Shown: positions 37,121-49,989, counted from the stretch's first letter. The stretch: DNA of 64,000 bases from Myotis daubentonii (GCF_963259705.1 NC_081841.1:92661059-92725058); one strand, 5' to 3'. Translations and numbers: made by a program. The notes: generated from the letters alone by a model not told the origin.

Positions 37121-37872
37121 GGTGGGAGGGTATTTCGGAGATAAAATTATCAGGAACTTGTCATAAATAGAGCATGAGAAATAAATAATGAATGCCAGGT
37201 GCTATTTATTGAGAAAGGGGAGAGAAAGGGTTAAACAAGTGGGGATCAATCAAGATCTCATTTTTAGATGTATTAAATTGAAGAGGCAAATTAGACATGC
37301 AAATGAAGGCATCAAGGAGGGAATTGCTTATTATGATAGATAAATTTATGATTTATAAATTTAAAATACTTAAAAATATTTAAACTGATGGCACTAAAGT
37401 CTCCTAGAGAGACAGAATGTGGACAATGAAAGGGAACATAACCAAGATCAAGTTCTTCACATACTCAACAATTTACAGTTCAAGTTTAGGAGGAAGAGGA
37501 CCCAGCAAAGGAGACCAAGGGAATGTCATGAGGTAGAAGGAAAACCAAGAGAAGGAGATGTCCAAAACCAAGAACTGGGACCAGACCCCAGGGCTCCCAT
37601 CCTCCCAGGCCAATGCTGACCTTCCAGCTGAACACAAATTATATCATATCAGGAACATATGGTGGGAAGAAAAGGGTGCCATCAAGGAGGAATCATTTTA
37701 AGGTGGATGTATGTACCATCCAAGATGAGTGCATATAATGTGCACATAATTTGATAATTACTTATATTGTTATCTCTGCCCTGAACCTTAAAATGTACTT
37801 ATTCCAGGTATAACAAGTGATCATTTTATTCTATTTTCCAGGCTTCTCTTAGTACATTTTTACCTTGCTCTT
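37121..37872. other. Unassigned intergenic sequence
   Basis: AT-rich. No gene or clear repeat boundary was seen. Confidence 0.45.
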
Positions 37873-37883
37873 CGCGCGCGCGC

Positions 37884-37918
<35 letters not shown>
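37873..37918 (+). repeat. (CG)7(TG)16 alternating purine-pyrimidine tract
   Basis: Seven uninterrupted CG units (37873-37886) continue into sixteen TG units, giving 46 bp of strictly alternating sequence. Confidence 0.98.
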
Positions 37919-37921
<3 letters not shown>

Positions 37922-38525
37922 ACACATGTACACTCACTTGTCATTACCCCAGCAGTAAGATCCTTTCAGTTTTTCTCTGGGGAGAGAGGATAGTGGTCAT
38001 AAGCTTCGCCTTGTTCCTCTGAATCATCTCTGGGAATGGCTCTTTTCAGTGTCCTAGCACCCACAGGCCCCTGTGGAAGGAAAGAGTGGTAAGTGGCCAA
38101 CTCCCTCAGTTCCCACTGAGTAAACACCTGTGCACAAGTATACACACACCCTCGTTAAGAAGAATTGCCTCTCTCTATTGTTTTTCACTGTAGAGGGCAA
38201 GCCACACAGTGATTGTTGAGGGCAGGGAGATGAGTCAGACACTGTGTCCTTCATCTTCTGTCTCACCTCTGGGCAAGGCTCACTGCCCTAGACCTTCTGT
38301 TCTTCAGGATGGGCAATGTGGAAGTTCCTCTGACCAGAAGACGGTCTCCCTCGTGCTCCAGCCCCCTTCTTCCTGGGTCATTTATACTTATTCTCTTAAC
38401 CTTCCCCCACTTTCTTTGCTGGGGATATAAAGGAAGGAGGCTTTGAATCCTGGAGTAAATGGGAGAATAATGAGCAATTCTATATTTAGCACAGGATTTT
38501 TGCTATTTTCCTCTTGTTCTCCTCC

Positions 38526-38529
<4 letters not shown>

Positions 38530-38563
<34 letters not shown>
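38530..38563 (+). repeat. (AC)n microsatellite
   Basis: About 17 uninterrupted AC units. Confidence 0.97.
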
Positions 38564-38568
<5 letters not shown>

Positions 38569-39199
38569 AATTTGGTCATCAATAAATTACATTTAAAAGA
38601 AATAAATGTCTTGAACTTTGAGGGCTAATTTCCTGCCAATAGCACCTATTGATTATTCAAACTAATTGATGTCCACTGCCCATGCTTAATAGGATAACTC
38701 TTTCACCTAATGTCCATTCTATTAATTTAGTCTTTGGAAGCACAAGGACCACTTCCCTCCTTCTGGATCTAAAGTGGAGAAAGGGAAGGACAAATGCAAA
38801 TATATACTCTGTTAATAAGCATCACTTATAATTAGCTGCTTAGACAAAGTTTTGATGATGTGGAAGAGGAGGTGGAGGAGAATGAGGAGGAGGAGGAGGA
38901 GGATGATGATGATGACATCAACTATGAAGTGCTGATGGTGATGATGAATTCACCAGAGAAAAATCTAACAGCTTTTTTCTTGAGTGAAGCTGTATAATGA
39001 AAAAAGGAATGCATTAGACATCTGTGCCATGCCAATCACCCGGCCTGTGAAATGACTAACCACGCCAAGAAACAAATCTGTAAAGGACTCCTTATCTTTC
39101 AGGGAGCATCCCAAGAGAGCTTCTTAGCAGCACAAGTTTGCAATCTGCTTCTTCACCTCATTTCCCTACTGTGGTAGTCATTAGTGCTGTTTTCTAAAT
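38564..39199. other. Intergenic sequence with a (GGA)n/(GAT)n tract
   Basis: 38864-38944 is a purine-rich mix of gaggaggagg and gatgatgatg units. It can be read as an acidic peptide on the plus strand, but no gene context supports that. Confidence 0.5.
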
Positions 39200-39560
39200 G
39201 TCTCCAGTTCTCTAGCTCACTTACGGTTGGACCAGGCAAGCAGCTCTGACTGTAAGCAGAGATATATGTGTCGATTCCAGACCAAAACATTTAATTACCA
39301 ATGAGGAAGCCTCCAGAGCTTTCTGTATCCCAGACACAATGGCCAGTGTGGCTCAAGATGGTGGCTGTTCTTTAGAGTGAGGGCGTTCCAGAGTGAGGTG
39401 ACATGGAGACGGAAGCCCAGCTGAAGCAAAAGCAATGTTCACGAGTGAGAAACAATCCTTCCTTGTTCTAAGCCTCTGATATTTGGGGATTGACTCGTTA
39501 CTAAAACATAATCTAGCTCTTCAAACTGACTCAGTAGTAGGGCCCAGAAATGAGGAGCAG
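39200..39560 (+). repeat. Ancient mammalian interspersed repeat, family not assigned
   Basis: The end 'ttccttgttctaagcctctg' followed by 'atatttggggattgactcgt' and 'ctaaaacataatctagct' is a common terminus of old mammalian LTR-type repeats. The family could not be fixed by eye. Confidence 0.4.
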
Positions 39561-40879
39561 CTATAACCAAAAACCGAAACTTAGTGACATTGGTTTAATG
39601 GCCAGAAACTTCACTGGAGGCTGCTAAGGGCAATCCTTGTCATGAGTGGCAAAATATTTGAAAAATTGTCATCTGTGATAACTTAGAAGGCAGATAATCT
39701 ACCTAAAATTTGCATATCTTGGAAGAAGTTCAAAAGCAGGCTGTTAGTATTGTATAGTGGCTGCTATTGGCTGACTCTGACAATGTAATACAAGATATTG
39801 ATGAGTTCAGAAAAACACTGGCCAGTTAACAAGCAGAGATGAAATGGAAAAGAGAAAGTCCAAAAATATTGGGATTTTTAGGGTCGACAGAGGCAACTGC
39901 TTCTCATCCCCAATAGGAAATTAAAAAAAAAAACAAGTATACAAACAAAAACATCTCTGTATGAGGCAGGCTGATTAGTATTTAGGCTTAATTTATGGAA
40001 CAAATCAGCATAGTGCAGTCATGCCCATTGCTAATACCTCTGAATGGAATGAGGTGTTTTAGAGCAAAACCTAATTAAAGTTTTGAAACTATAGCTTCCA
40101 GACAAATCACTTGATGGACAAAGTGGTTTTGGGGTGGGGTGGGGCTAGAGGTTTAATCTCCTACAGAAAACTGATACAGATAGGAAAAAGCCTGAGAATA
40201 TTTAAGACAATCATATTGCTAAAGGAACCATGACCTGGACTAAATTATTCATGACTATTCAAGACTTAAAAAAAAACATTAGGCTCCTAAATGTTTATGT
40301 TCAAGAAGCAAATTGAGAAAGTTGCTCAATTCCCACAGAGGGTATCACCTGCAATGCCAATCTCAGACATGACCAATGAGAGAACAATGGAGAGAAAAAA
40401 ATGTTCAGGAGGGAGAAGCTAAGGGGCAGAGGACAGTGGGTGGGGAGCCCCTCCCAAGCAGCCAAATGAGACCCAATTTTACTTAGCGGGGTTTCAGAAT
40501 CACAGCAAAGCAGCGATGGCTGTGTTTCCTCTGTCTTTCCCATTTCTGAATAGGAATATTGATTAAAGCTTTCCTTTTCCCAATCAACCATTGTTTGTTA
40601 TATCTTGGGAGAGGGAAGGATACCCTGTCTTTTTTATTCCCTCCATTTCTGAATTAGGAGGAGCCACATTCATTACTGATGTAGAGACCAGAACATGTCA
40701 CCCCCTAATATAACATACTTTATATTACTAGAGATCCTAGAACTTCAATTTGATGCCAGGACTGCATAGAACTTCTGGGTTGTCTCCCTTAGGGAGTTAG
40801 TACATTTTGCCATGGAAGCCAAACATTTTTTTATTTGAAGGACAGTTGATCACTGTTGCTATTTACTAAATACATTCTA
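39561..40879. other. Unassigned intergenic sequence
   Basis: AT-rich unique-looking sequence. No gene or repeat family was recognised. Confidence 0.5.
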
Positions 40880-41105
40880 ACTTCCCACTCTGGACATGTG
40901 CTAGGATTGTGTCCTTCCTGGTCCACGTGTGGTTGAGTAAGATCATGTGGCTTATGCTAGCTGATGAGTTGTGCCATGTGCTATATCTGGCCTGCAGCAC
41001 TCATTACCAGAGCTCTTTTCTCTGCCATAATGATCCAGAGCACTCAAGAGGGTGGAGAATGTGGCTGCCCCACCAATCTATGACCCAGATTGGAAGACAT
41101 AAAGC
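40880..41105 (+). repeat. Ancient interspersed repeat, family not assigned
   Basis: 'gtggttgagtaagatcatgt' with 'gctagctgatgagttgtgcc' resembles the conserved middle of old mammalian repeats similar to those at 39200-39560 and 53745-54145. Confidence 0.35.
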
Positions 41106-41639
41106 AGAATCCCAAGAACGTCAGTCATGGATATGTACAGTATGTCCTCACTTAGCATTGTTGATGGTTCTAAGACTTTAAGTGAAGCAACGTATAACAC
41201 AGCCAACTTTACCACAGACTAATTGATATAAATGAGAGTTAAGATTTATGGTATTTGTGTTACTAGAGCATAACTTAGCCTTTCCTGACCAATACACTTA
41301 CTTGCTTTCCTTCTTGGAAGATACATATGACACAGAAATCATAATGTTCTATGGCTACAAAAGAAAATTGAACATGGATCATGAAATTCATTTCAAAAGC
41401 TTAACTTTAGCCAACTTTTTTGTTCTTATTGTTGCTTACTTCTCCCCCCACCATATCATTCTGTAGAGATTTTCTCATGTGTTTATATGGAACTAGTCTA
41501 CATTTTTGTTTTTCTTTGTCCATTTTCTGACCTAACTCTGTACCACTAAGGTAACAAAACCCTGTTGTCTAATTCTGGTGTCCTAGCTGACATCTTGGGA
41601 TCATGGACTATGCTAAATCTTCATGATAAAATGTTGTGT

Positions 41640-41830
41640 TTATTAAATATTAACTAAGGATAGTAATAGCTATATATATGAATTTAGTGAATGCTTACTG
41701 TATTCTAAGCACTTTTCTAGAAGGTGTGAGGCAATAACTTTCCCTAACCTCCTTATAAAAATAAGAAAACTGAAGCACAGAGAAATTACATATTTCCCAT
41801 GTTGCAGAACTAGTGCGTACCAGAGCAGAC
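41640..41830 (+). repeat. MIR SINE
   Basis: 'agtgaatgcttactgtattc', 'taagcacttttctagaag', 'aaataagaaaactgaagcac' and 'tgcagaactagtgcgtacca' match MIR in order. Confidence 0.7.
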
Positions 41831-41941
41831 TTCAAATGCAAGCAGTCTTATTGTCAGAGCTTGTGTTACAGGCACCCTGTTCTTTATTCCCAAACTGTGT
41901 TTTATATAATTCTAATTTTACATCATGTTAATAGATGTTTA

Positions 41942-41944
<3 letters not shown>

Positions 41945-41982
<38 letters not shown>
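41945..41982 (+). repeat. (CA)n microsatellite
   Basis: About 19 CA units, preceded by a short cgcg. Confidence 0.97.
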
Positions 41983-41984
<2 letters not shown>

Positions 41985-42074
41985 CCCAATTCAATGAGTT
42001 TTAGAATCTGATACTTCAACTGACTCAGAGGTTTACAATAGACATTATAATAAAGGCTATTTAAAAAGGCTCTG

Positions 42075-42960
42075 ATACACTCATACAGCTCAACAAAAGG
42101 GAGACAAATAACCCAATTAACAAGTAGGTACTTCGTCAAAGAGAACATACAGATGGCCAAGAGACATATGAAAAATGCTCAACATCACTATCATCAGAGA
42201 GATGCAAATTAAAACAACAATGAGGTATCACCTCACACCTTGCAGAATGGCTACCATCAATAAATCAACAAACAAGTACTGGCAAAGATGTGGAGAAAAG
42301 GGAACCCTAACACTGCTGGTTAGAATGCAGACTGGTGCAGCCACTATAGGAAACAGTATGGAGTTTCCACAAAAAATTAAAAATGGAGCTATTTATTTGA
42401 CCCAGTGAGCCCACTTCTATGAATATATCCCAAGAACCTTGAAATATCAATCAGAAAGAATGTATACACCCCTATGTTCATAGCAGTGCAATTTATAATA
42501 GCTAACATATGGAAACAGCCCAAGTGCCATCAGTAGATTAGTGGATAAAGAGTTGTGGTACACTTACACCATGGAATACTATGCAGCAGTAAAAATGAAG
42601 GATTTCCTACCCTTAGTAACAGCATGAATGGACCTGAAGATATTATGCTAAGTGAAATAAGCGAGGCAGAAAAAGACAAATATCACATGATCTCACTTAT
42701 ATGTGGACTCTAATGAACATAATAAAGTGATAAACAAAGTAGGTCCAGAGGCATGGAGGCATGGGAACAGACTAACGTATCTCAGAAGGAGGAAAGGGGG
42801 AGACGGGAAGAGATTAATCAAAGAACTTATATACATATACTGTATACATAACCAATGGATACAGACAATAGTGTGGTGAAGGCCTGGGGTGGGCAGGGGC
42901 TAGAAGAAGAGGGGAAGAGGAGAAAATTGGGAGACATCTGTAATACTCTCAACAATTAAA
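42075..42960 (+). mobile_element. 5'-truncated L1 with target duplication
   Basis: Starts within ORF2 3' sequence, includes 'gatgcaaattaaaacaacaa', 'catggaatactatgcagcag', 'tatcacatgatctcacttat', a 3' UTR and an A-rich end. The duplication aaaaaggctctg flanks it (42063-42074 and 42961-42972). Frames are broken. Confidence 0.92.
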
Positions 42961-43631
42961 AAAAAGGCTCTGCTGCACCCCTTAACATTATTTAACCCAA
43001 TTATGGGATCCTATTTTTCACCAAAGCTTACATTTTGAAAGATCTGTGTGTTGTAGAACATAATTTGAAAAAATTGAATCATAGAAACCAAGCATTAGGA
43101 GTGACAGTGAACATCACCTCACTCAGCTGCATTGTTTTGCTGATGCTGGAACAGGACTTCAGCAGGAGTAATGACTTCTCCACCGCCTAGGGCACCATGA
43201 TTGGAACCCAGATCTCTCGCTTCCTGTCAGCATGATGTCTCTACCCCAGGTTAGCAATAGCAAACTCTCCTGCGGTGAAGTGCAGATCAGAAAGAAGTAC
43301 AAGTTCCCACAGATTCCAATCATTATAAGGACAAGGACCCTGTCTATTATATCTATTCCTCCTGGCCTACCACAATACCCTTCACATAGCAGTTGCTTCT
43401 CATGTTAGTTGATGAGTAACAAGGAGGAATGGGAGGGGGACAATGTAACCAGAAAGAAGTTATGAAGAGAGCCCATGGCCTATGCAGAGAGTGTGTTGGT
43501 TACTAAACAGGTGACATGTGACATAAAGGCCACAAGATCCAAAAGTATCTCTCTTCACCTAGAATAACACCATCCTTCTCAGGGCACTGATGGAGCTAAA
43601 GCAAATCCTGTAGAGCTGTATATGTGAACAT

Positions 43632-43632
<1 letters not shown>

Positions 43633-43662
<30 letters not shown>
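43633..43662 (+). repeat. (TG)n microsatellite
   Basis: About 15 TG units. Confidence 0.97.
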
Positions 43663-45189
43663 CACATACATACGGTCACAGAGCAAGGGGTTGGATGGCA
43701 GAAGAAAGGAGAGCTGGACTAGACACAGAAAATCACATCTAACTAAAGACATTGCCCCAAATAACAGGTATATAGGTAAAGGGGTGCCAAAGCCAGTCAG
43801 TAATGGAGGAACAAAGAGCCATGACTTGCAGAATATGGAAAGAAGAAAAAAATGTATTCCTGCCTTTTCCATAACCAAAGTGAAGTACAAGTTCTTTGAA
43901 TAAGATCACAAAGAGTTTGGTCTGGAACCTTTGACACAGTTAAAGAAAATGAAGTCTCAAAGTTTATATCTATTGTTGATTTTGCTAAATGTGGAGTCCA
44001 TGGAATAGAAAGTTCTTTTGGTTCTGAAAACTTTGTTTTTATATGGAAGAATGGCCAACCCCAGGGTATGATTTGTGAAGGAGGCCTTAAGACAAAATAA
44101 ATTAAACCACTTCACATCAAAAATGAAATGATTTTGGAAGCCTACAGTTATAGAAGAGAAGAAATTAGAGAAGGCTCTCTGTTGAATAGCACAAGTCCCC
44201 AAATAGGATGGGTCAACAAGGCTCTAAGCCAGTCCCCTGTAAGGCACTGTGTCGGGTAGAATACAGAGATTAGAACAGGGGTGTCTGATGTCCACTTTTA
44301 GGCTGTTCTCTCTTCTGGGCTTGAGTTCCCCTTCCATCTTTGGGGAATGCAAGGGCTGCTTCTTGAGAGGAGAAGGGGGAGTAGAGGGAGGATTCTAATA
44401 GAAAGAGGAGGCTCCTCTAGCATCGCCCACTCCCCTCCCCACCTTTCTTTGATGTAAACACATGGGAACGGTAAGGGGAGGCTGGGTGGCCGGTGCCCAG
44501 GCAGAGGGCCACTGCCCCTTGCCGAGTGAGCCTGAGTTGCATGGAGTTGGGCCTCCCAGATGCTGCTTTCCTTCCTGAGGAGCAGAGGGTGTGATTTAAT
44601 GTTCTGGTTCTTCTGCTTTCCTGATGTAATGAAATAGCTGGGCCTAAATAATGCAAAACTCCTGGCCCACTGATGGTAACTTCTCTCTTTTTTTAACTAC
44701 AGATTCTAATTCACTCCAAGTAACAAATTATGTTTTATGGCCTTTTATAAAATATTCATTCCTCCTCCCAGTGCTCTGGGTAGTTCAGGAAGCCTGGTGT
44801 AAGGAGGACCTCACTTCCTCCCAGACACAACTTACAGAGGGCAGCTGGGCTCTGACCACTGAGGGGTGACGGTGCTGACCTGAGCCAGAGTGCGGGTTCT
44901 GGCATTCTGCTCCCCACGGGACTACACTCCCAGGTCACTGGGAGATGGGGACCTGGAAGATGTGCTTCTTTAGCGTCCTCACACTGAACAGGTCAAAGCC
45001 ACGCCAAGCACCCTTCATACTCTTTCTTCCCTTCTGCATCCTCTTCTCTGAAATGTTCATGTGTTTCCATCCAGGCCTGCACTCAGAACAGCAGTGAGGC
45101 GCCAGAGTCCAGAGGCAGAGGGCGCCAGAGTGCAGAGGGGGCATTGGGAGAAGAGGGCCCGGTGAGCTGGTCGCAAAGGATGAACACTA
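43663..45189. other. Unassigned intergenic sequence
   Basis: No repeat family or gene was recognised. Confidence 0.5.
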
Positions 45190-45295
45190 AGTTGGAGTCA
45201 GGGAGCCTGGCTTCCAGGCCTGGCACTCCCACGGCTCACCCAAGTCACCACTTCCCTGGGCCTCAGTGTCCTTTCTTGCACAGAGAAGAATTTAT
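45190..45295 (+). repeat. MIR fragment
   Basis: 'ggagtcagggagcctggctt' and 'cacttccctgggcctcagtg' match part of the MIR core. Confidence 0.6.
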
Positions 45296-45602
45296 AGGCG
45301 AGAACTCTGCGGCCTGAAGTAAATTATAGTCCTAGTTCGATAACCTCAGATTCTGGATACACTGTCAGAGGGTCTCTGGGCATCTGTCCCGACCGGCAAA
45401 AAGAACTGCATTTTCCCAAAAGCAACAGTGGCAGCGACTCCTGATGAGAGTTTTCTACTGACACTGGGACCCAGATGTCACCCACCAGGCCCTTCAGGCC
45501 GGGTGAGGAGTGAGCTTTCTGCACCCCTCCTGGCAGGGCCAGGACCTCATTCTTAGCGGCGGTGCAGAGGACAGATATTACCAGCTACAGTGTACAGAGC
45601 CC

Positions 45603-45673
45603 CAGAGAGAGGGAGGGGGGAGGGAGGGGGGAAGAAGGGTAAAAGGGAGGGAGGGAGGGAAGGAGGGAGGGTG
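45603..45673 (+). repeat. (GGGA)n purine tract
   Basis: A degenerate GGGAGGGA/GGAAGGGA tract, purine-only on the plus strand apart from two t positions. Confidence 0.9.
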
Positions 45674-46033
45674 GGAGGAAGAAAGCTAACACACTTACCA
45701 CCCCAGGTGCTATTCCCCTCTATTCAAAAGTGTCCCTGTACCTTTCTGGATTAGCTCATCTGAGGATAAGATGAGTGGCAGAGGCTACAAGATCTTATAC
45801 TAACAGCCAAAACATGGAGAAGTGAAAACTGTAGTAGAGGACATTTCCAACTGATTTGTCGTCTAAAAATCTCAAAGTACTTTGTGTCTCCCATTTGTTC
45901 CCAGAACTTATTAATCTGAAAAGCCAAAATTAATTATTGCCGGCATTTTACATTATCCTAGCCAATAGTGTAGATAGGACTCTATGAGCCCTGAACTCCT
46001 CAAGCTGTATTAACTGCAAAAGAACTAGAATTG

Positions 46034-46112
46034 TCCACCATGTCAGGGTGAATTGAGCAGTACTTGCATGTGTGGAGAGCACAGGAAGCAGGCTCCTTGA
46101 AAGGGCTGTCCA
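46034..46112 (+). repeat. 79-bp inverted repeat, arm 1
   Basis: Runs from tccaccatgtcagggtga to aaagggctgtcca. Its reverse complement is identical at all 79 positions to 47299-47377. It belongs to no family I recognise. Confidence 0.97.
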
Positions 46113-46139
46113 TGCTCATTGCCTGCTGTCTCTTCCCAT

Positions 46140-46295
46140 GCATATGGAGACTTGAGTGGAATTCATCCATTTATTCAACAAACGATTATTGAGCATCTTC
46201 TGTGCACCAGATGCTTTGTTAGGCACTGGATATACAATATGAACAAAATAGTCATGGTTCCTGAACCCAAGGACAGTCTATCTAATAGGGGGCAA
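46140..46295 (+). repeat. L2-like LINE 3' fragment
   Basis: 'catccatttattcaacaaac', 'attattgagcatcttctgtg', 'ttgttaggcactggatatac' and 'aaatagtcatggttcctgaa' follow the familiar L2 3' order. Confidence 0.65.
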
Positions 46296-46305
46296 AATAT
46301 ATGTA

Positions 46306-46309
<4 letters not shown>

Positions 46310-46356
<47 letters not shown>
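46310..46356 (+). repeat. (CA)n microsatellite
   Basis: About 23 uninterrupted CA units. Confidence 0.97.
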
Positions 46357-46358
<2 letters not shown>

Positions 46359-47159
46359 CTAGGCTTGGTGTTTCACTATCTTATCACCAGAAATGAGTCT
46401 TTACAGGGAAAGGGTATACCCTTTCTCTCATTTCGGGAGAAAGCTTAGCTAATCCAAGAGGCAGGGGACCTTCAGATGCCGGATCTGGCTCTAGCCCTGC
46501 CCTGCAGCACAGAGGAACCAGACATAAGGTTTCAATTTGAATTCCATTTCCATGAAAAAGAAACAGAAAACTTCCAGCCTAATCCTCTGGTCCTTCCCAA
46601 AGCCAGGAAGGGGCCCTGCTCTAGGGAAGTGCCCTGAATCCTCACAAAACAGGTTCTTGCCCCCTGGTCAAAAATAAGGAGACCAAGAATGGAGGAGCAG
46701 GTGCAAATGGAGGGCAGGCCCAGTGCTGTCTAGAAATCCCGCCGTTGGCATTCTTGATTTTTTTCAGCTTAGGAATTGGCAAAGGAAGGGGCAAAACAAC
46801 ATTTTGAGCAAAGGAAAAAGAAGTGGCAATTTTTGACACTTTCCATGTGTCCAGATTCCAGTTCCCACAGCTGCTTAGGGAAATGTCAAACCACGTGAGC
46901 TGCTGGGTTCCCTGAAAGCCAAGGATAGATGGGAGTAAGCAATGGGATTTGTGTCCCAGTTTGTAAAGGGGAACAGGGCATGGGTGTAGAGTAATTCACA
47001 AGGTCAGAGACAATGTCTTATTCATCACTGCAGCCCTAATACCTAACTGATAAATAATAGACACTCACAGTTTGTGGAGTGAATAAAAAATCCCTGTACA
47101 TTGGCTTGATGTCAAGTTCCTATACCTTTCAGTAAGGGGCTGGCTTGCCTGGGACCTTC
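46357..47159. other. Unassigned intergenic sequence
   Basis: No gene or repeat family was recognised. Confidence 0.5.
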
Positions 47160-47430
47160 TGGGAAAGAGCACAGACCACTGCCCCAGATGCCAATCACCA
47201 GCTGGGTGCCCCTGGGCGCATTTCTTAACCTCTCTGAGCCTTAGTGTTCTCATATCTAAAATTTCTCTTCTTCCTAAATTAATGTGAAGAAAAGGGATTG
47301 GACAGCCCTTTCAAGGAGCCTGCTTCCTGTGCTCTCCACACATGCAAGTACTGCTCAATTCACCCTGACATGGTGGAGAATATATTTAGAATGCTTTACA
47401 TAACGTGGAAATTCAATAACTGTAATCCCT
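47160..47430 (+). repeat. MIR SINE, apparently split by the 79-bp inverted-repeat arm
   Basis: The left part reads 'ccagctgggtgcccctgggc' and 'cttaacctctctgagcctta'. After the 79-bp arm, 'agaatgctttacataacgtg' and 'attcaataactgt' fit the MIR 3' end. The right part is short, so the split is an inference. Confidence 0.5.
47299..47377 (-). repeat. 79-bp inverted repeat, arm 2
   Basis: Exact reverse complement of 46034-46112, with 1,186 bp between the arms. Identity stops abruptly at both ends. It lies within MIR-like sequence, so it is probably the derived copy. Confidence 0.97.
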
Positions 47431-47639
47431 TCTCTTTACCTTAAGTTGCCACAGCTCTAGGAATAAAATTTTGCCATAAAAAATCCATGACCTCGGCTTC
47501 TCCATTCTTTCTGTTCCTTTCACCTCCCTGCCCTTGCAATCCTGCGTACAGATTCCCTTTGGAATGTGGGGCTACACTGAAGTGCATTTGGGGTCCTGAT
47601 GGGAAGCAGACTCTTAGGGTTATGTTTTTAAGGGAGACT

Positions 47640-47800
47640 GTCCAAGGCTTTGAGACTGGGCCAACTGGATTTAAATTCCAACTCGTCTGCTTCAGGCAAG
47701 TTACTTCACTAATATGGACCACCGATTTCTCATCTATGAAACGGGAGCCGTAACATTACCGTCGTCAGCATTGTTGAAGGGTTGCCGCGTTATGGACTGA
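47640..47800 (+). repeat. MIR SINE
   Basis: 'ggatttaaattccaactcgt', 'caggcaagttacttcactaa' and 'tctcatctatgaaacgggag' match the MIR core. Confidence 0.65.
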
Positions 47801-48354
47801 CAGGTTGCAGAGCAGCCAGCGAGAGTGAGGCGGAAACCCTGACATCCAGCCTGAACGCCACACCTGGCACAGGGCTGCTCACTGCCAGGGGAAGGGCTGT
47901 CTTTTTCTAATTTGTACTCTGTGGCCTAAAGGTGGCCCTGGGCTGGTCTGAGGATTAACAGAGATATAACAAGAACATCACTTACTCCGGCTCACAATAG
48001 AAGGAAACTTTACCAATAGACCCCAATCTCACTCCTGTTTCTCACCTCGCTGCTACTGCTCTAGAAGGCTCTCCGTTGGTGTCCTGCCAGTGGTGTGCCG
48101 GAGCTCACACTGGCTCACAAGAATCCACTGCTAAGCTTTTGGGAATTTTGCCAGTCTGTTGGTAGTTTTAAATGGGCCATGGCAGGAGCATTTACACCAC
48201 AGAAATGAGAAAATATTACAAACCAGCGTCTTTTTCTTTCTTTTTTTTTTCCCAGAGAGCTGTTTTACTGACATTTCACTCATTCCACGATCAGAGTACT
48301 TTAAAAATGTGAATCCATTTGCTGTTTCAAAGATTCCAGCAGCTTTCCCTCACA

Positions 48355-48610
48355 CTATGGAGTCTGAACCCCACCCTCGGGCCTTCGGATCCTATGTGAT
48401 CTGGCTTCGCCTGGTGCCTTCCTCTGCGACTCCAGTTCCTAACATTCCTCCTTGCCCTTTCCGCTCAGCCACGTGCCCACAGCCCCTGGGCCCTGGAAGC
48501 TCTCTGTGGCTTTGGGCCTTGCACTTGTTCCTTCAGCCTGGCCCGTTCTCCCCCCACACATGTGCAGAGCTCGCTCCAGCACTGATCCTTGCTGGGGCTT
48601 TATTCTCTTC
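48355..48610 (+). repeat. L2 3' fragment
   Basis: 'ctatgtgatctggcttcgcc', 'ctttgggccttgcacttgtt' and 'ccttcagcctggcccgttct' follow the L2 3' order. Confidence 0.6.
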
Positions 48611-49615
48611 ATAGGGCGTAGCACCACCTGACATAATATGTATTGGGGGGTTTTGTTTGTTTGTTTGTTTGGTAACAGCTTTATTGAGCTATAATTCACA
48701 AACCATACAATTCACCCATTTAAAGTGTACAATTCACCGGTTTTCAGTATGTGCAGAGTTGTGAGCCATCACCACAATCCACTTTAGAAAGTTTTCATCA
48801 CCCCAAAAGAAACCCCTTTAGCTATCACTTCCAAAGCCTCCCCTACAGCCTCCTCCCTTTCTCACCAGCCCAGGCAAGCACTAACCTACTTTCTGTCTCT
48901 ATGTATTCGCCTATTGTGGACATTTCACATGCATGGAATCATATAGTAATTTGTGATCTTTTATGACTGGTTTCTTTCACATAGTGTAATATTTTCAAAG
49001 TTCATCTATGTATGTAGCATGTATCAAAATTCATTCCTTTTTTGTGGCCAAATAACATTCCATCACAAAGATACATATGTCACATTTTGTTTATCCATTC
49101 ATCAATGAGGTTGTTTTGGCTATTATAAATAATGCTCCGGTGAGCATTCATACAGGAGTTTTTGTAGAATGTGCTCATTTCTTTGGGATACATACCTAGG
49201 AACAGAATTGCTGGGTCCTATAGTATTTAAACACTGTATTTAACTGTTTGAGGAACTTTCAGACTGTTTTTCAAAATAGCTGCACCATTCTACATCCCAC
49301 CAGCAGTGTCGGGGAGTTCTGATTTCTCTATATTCTCACCAACAATTGGCATTTTCTGTGCTTTGTTTTTTGTCTTTTTAATTATAGCCACCTTAGTGAG
49401 TGTGAAGTGAGATGTCACTGTGGTTTTGATTTGCATTTCCCTCATGGCTAATGATGCTGAGCATCTTTTCATAGGCTTTTTGGCCATTTCTATAATATCT
49501 TTTGATAAATGTCTATTCAGATTCTTTGCCCATTTTAAAATAATTCTTTATATTCTAGATACAAGTCCCTAGTCAGAAATATGATTTGCAATATTCCTTT
49601 CATTTTGTGAATTTT

Positions 49616-49831
49616 TTTTAAATATATTTTATTGATTTTTTACAGAGAGGAAGGGAGAGAGATAGAGAGTTAGAAACATCGATGAGAGAGAAACATCAAT
49701 CAGCTGCCTCCTGCACATCTCCTACTGGGGATATGCCCGCAACCCAGGTACATGCCCTTGACCAGAATCGAACCTGGGACCTTTCAGTCCGCAGGCCGAC
49801 GCTCTATCCACTGAGCCAAACCGGTTTCGGC
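49616..49831 (-). mobile_element. Ves SINE, antisense, with target duplication
   Basis: Inverted A-rich tail (aaatatattttattgatttt), GA-rich block, 'aatcgaacctgggacctttc' (inverted B-box) and 'gctctatccactgagccaaa' (inverted head). The duplication cattttgtgaatttt is exact (49601-49615 and 49832-49846). Confidence 0.95.
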
Positions 49832-49989
49832 CATTTTGTGAATTTTTAAAGACAACGACTAGACTTTATTTTTTTAGAGCACCATTAGCTTTATAGAAAA
49901 ATTGTAGGTTGTCTTTTCACTTCTTGATAGTGTAATTTGAAGCACAAAAGTTTTTAGTTTGATAAATTCAAATTAATCTATTTCTTAAG

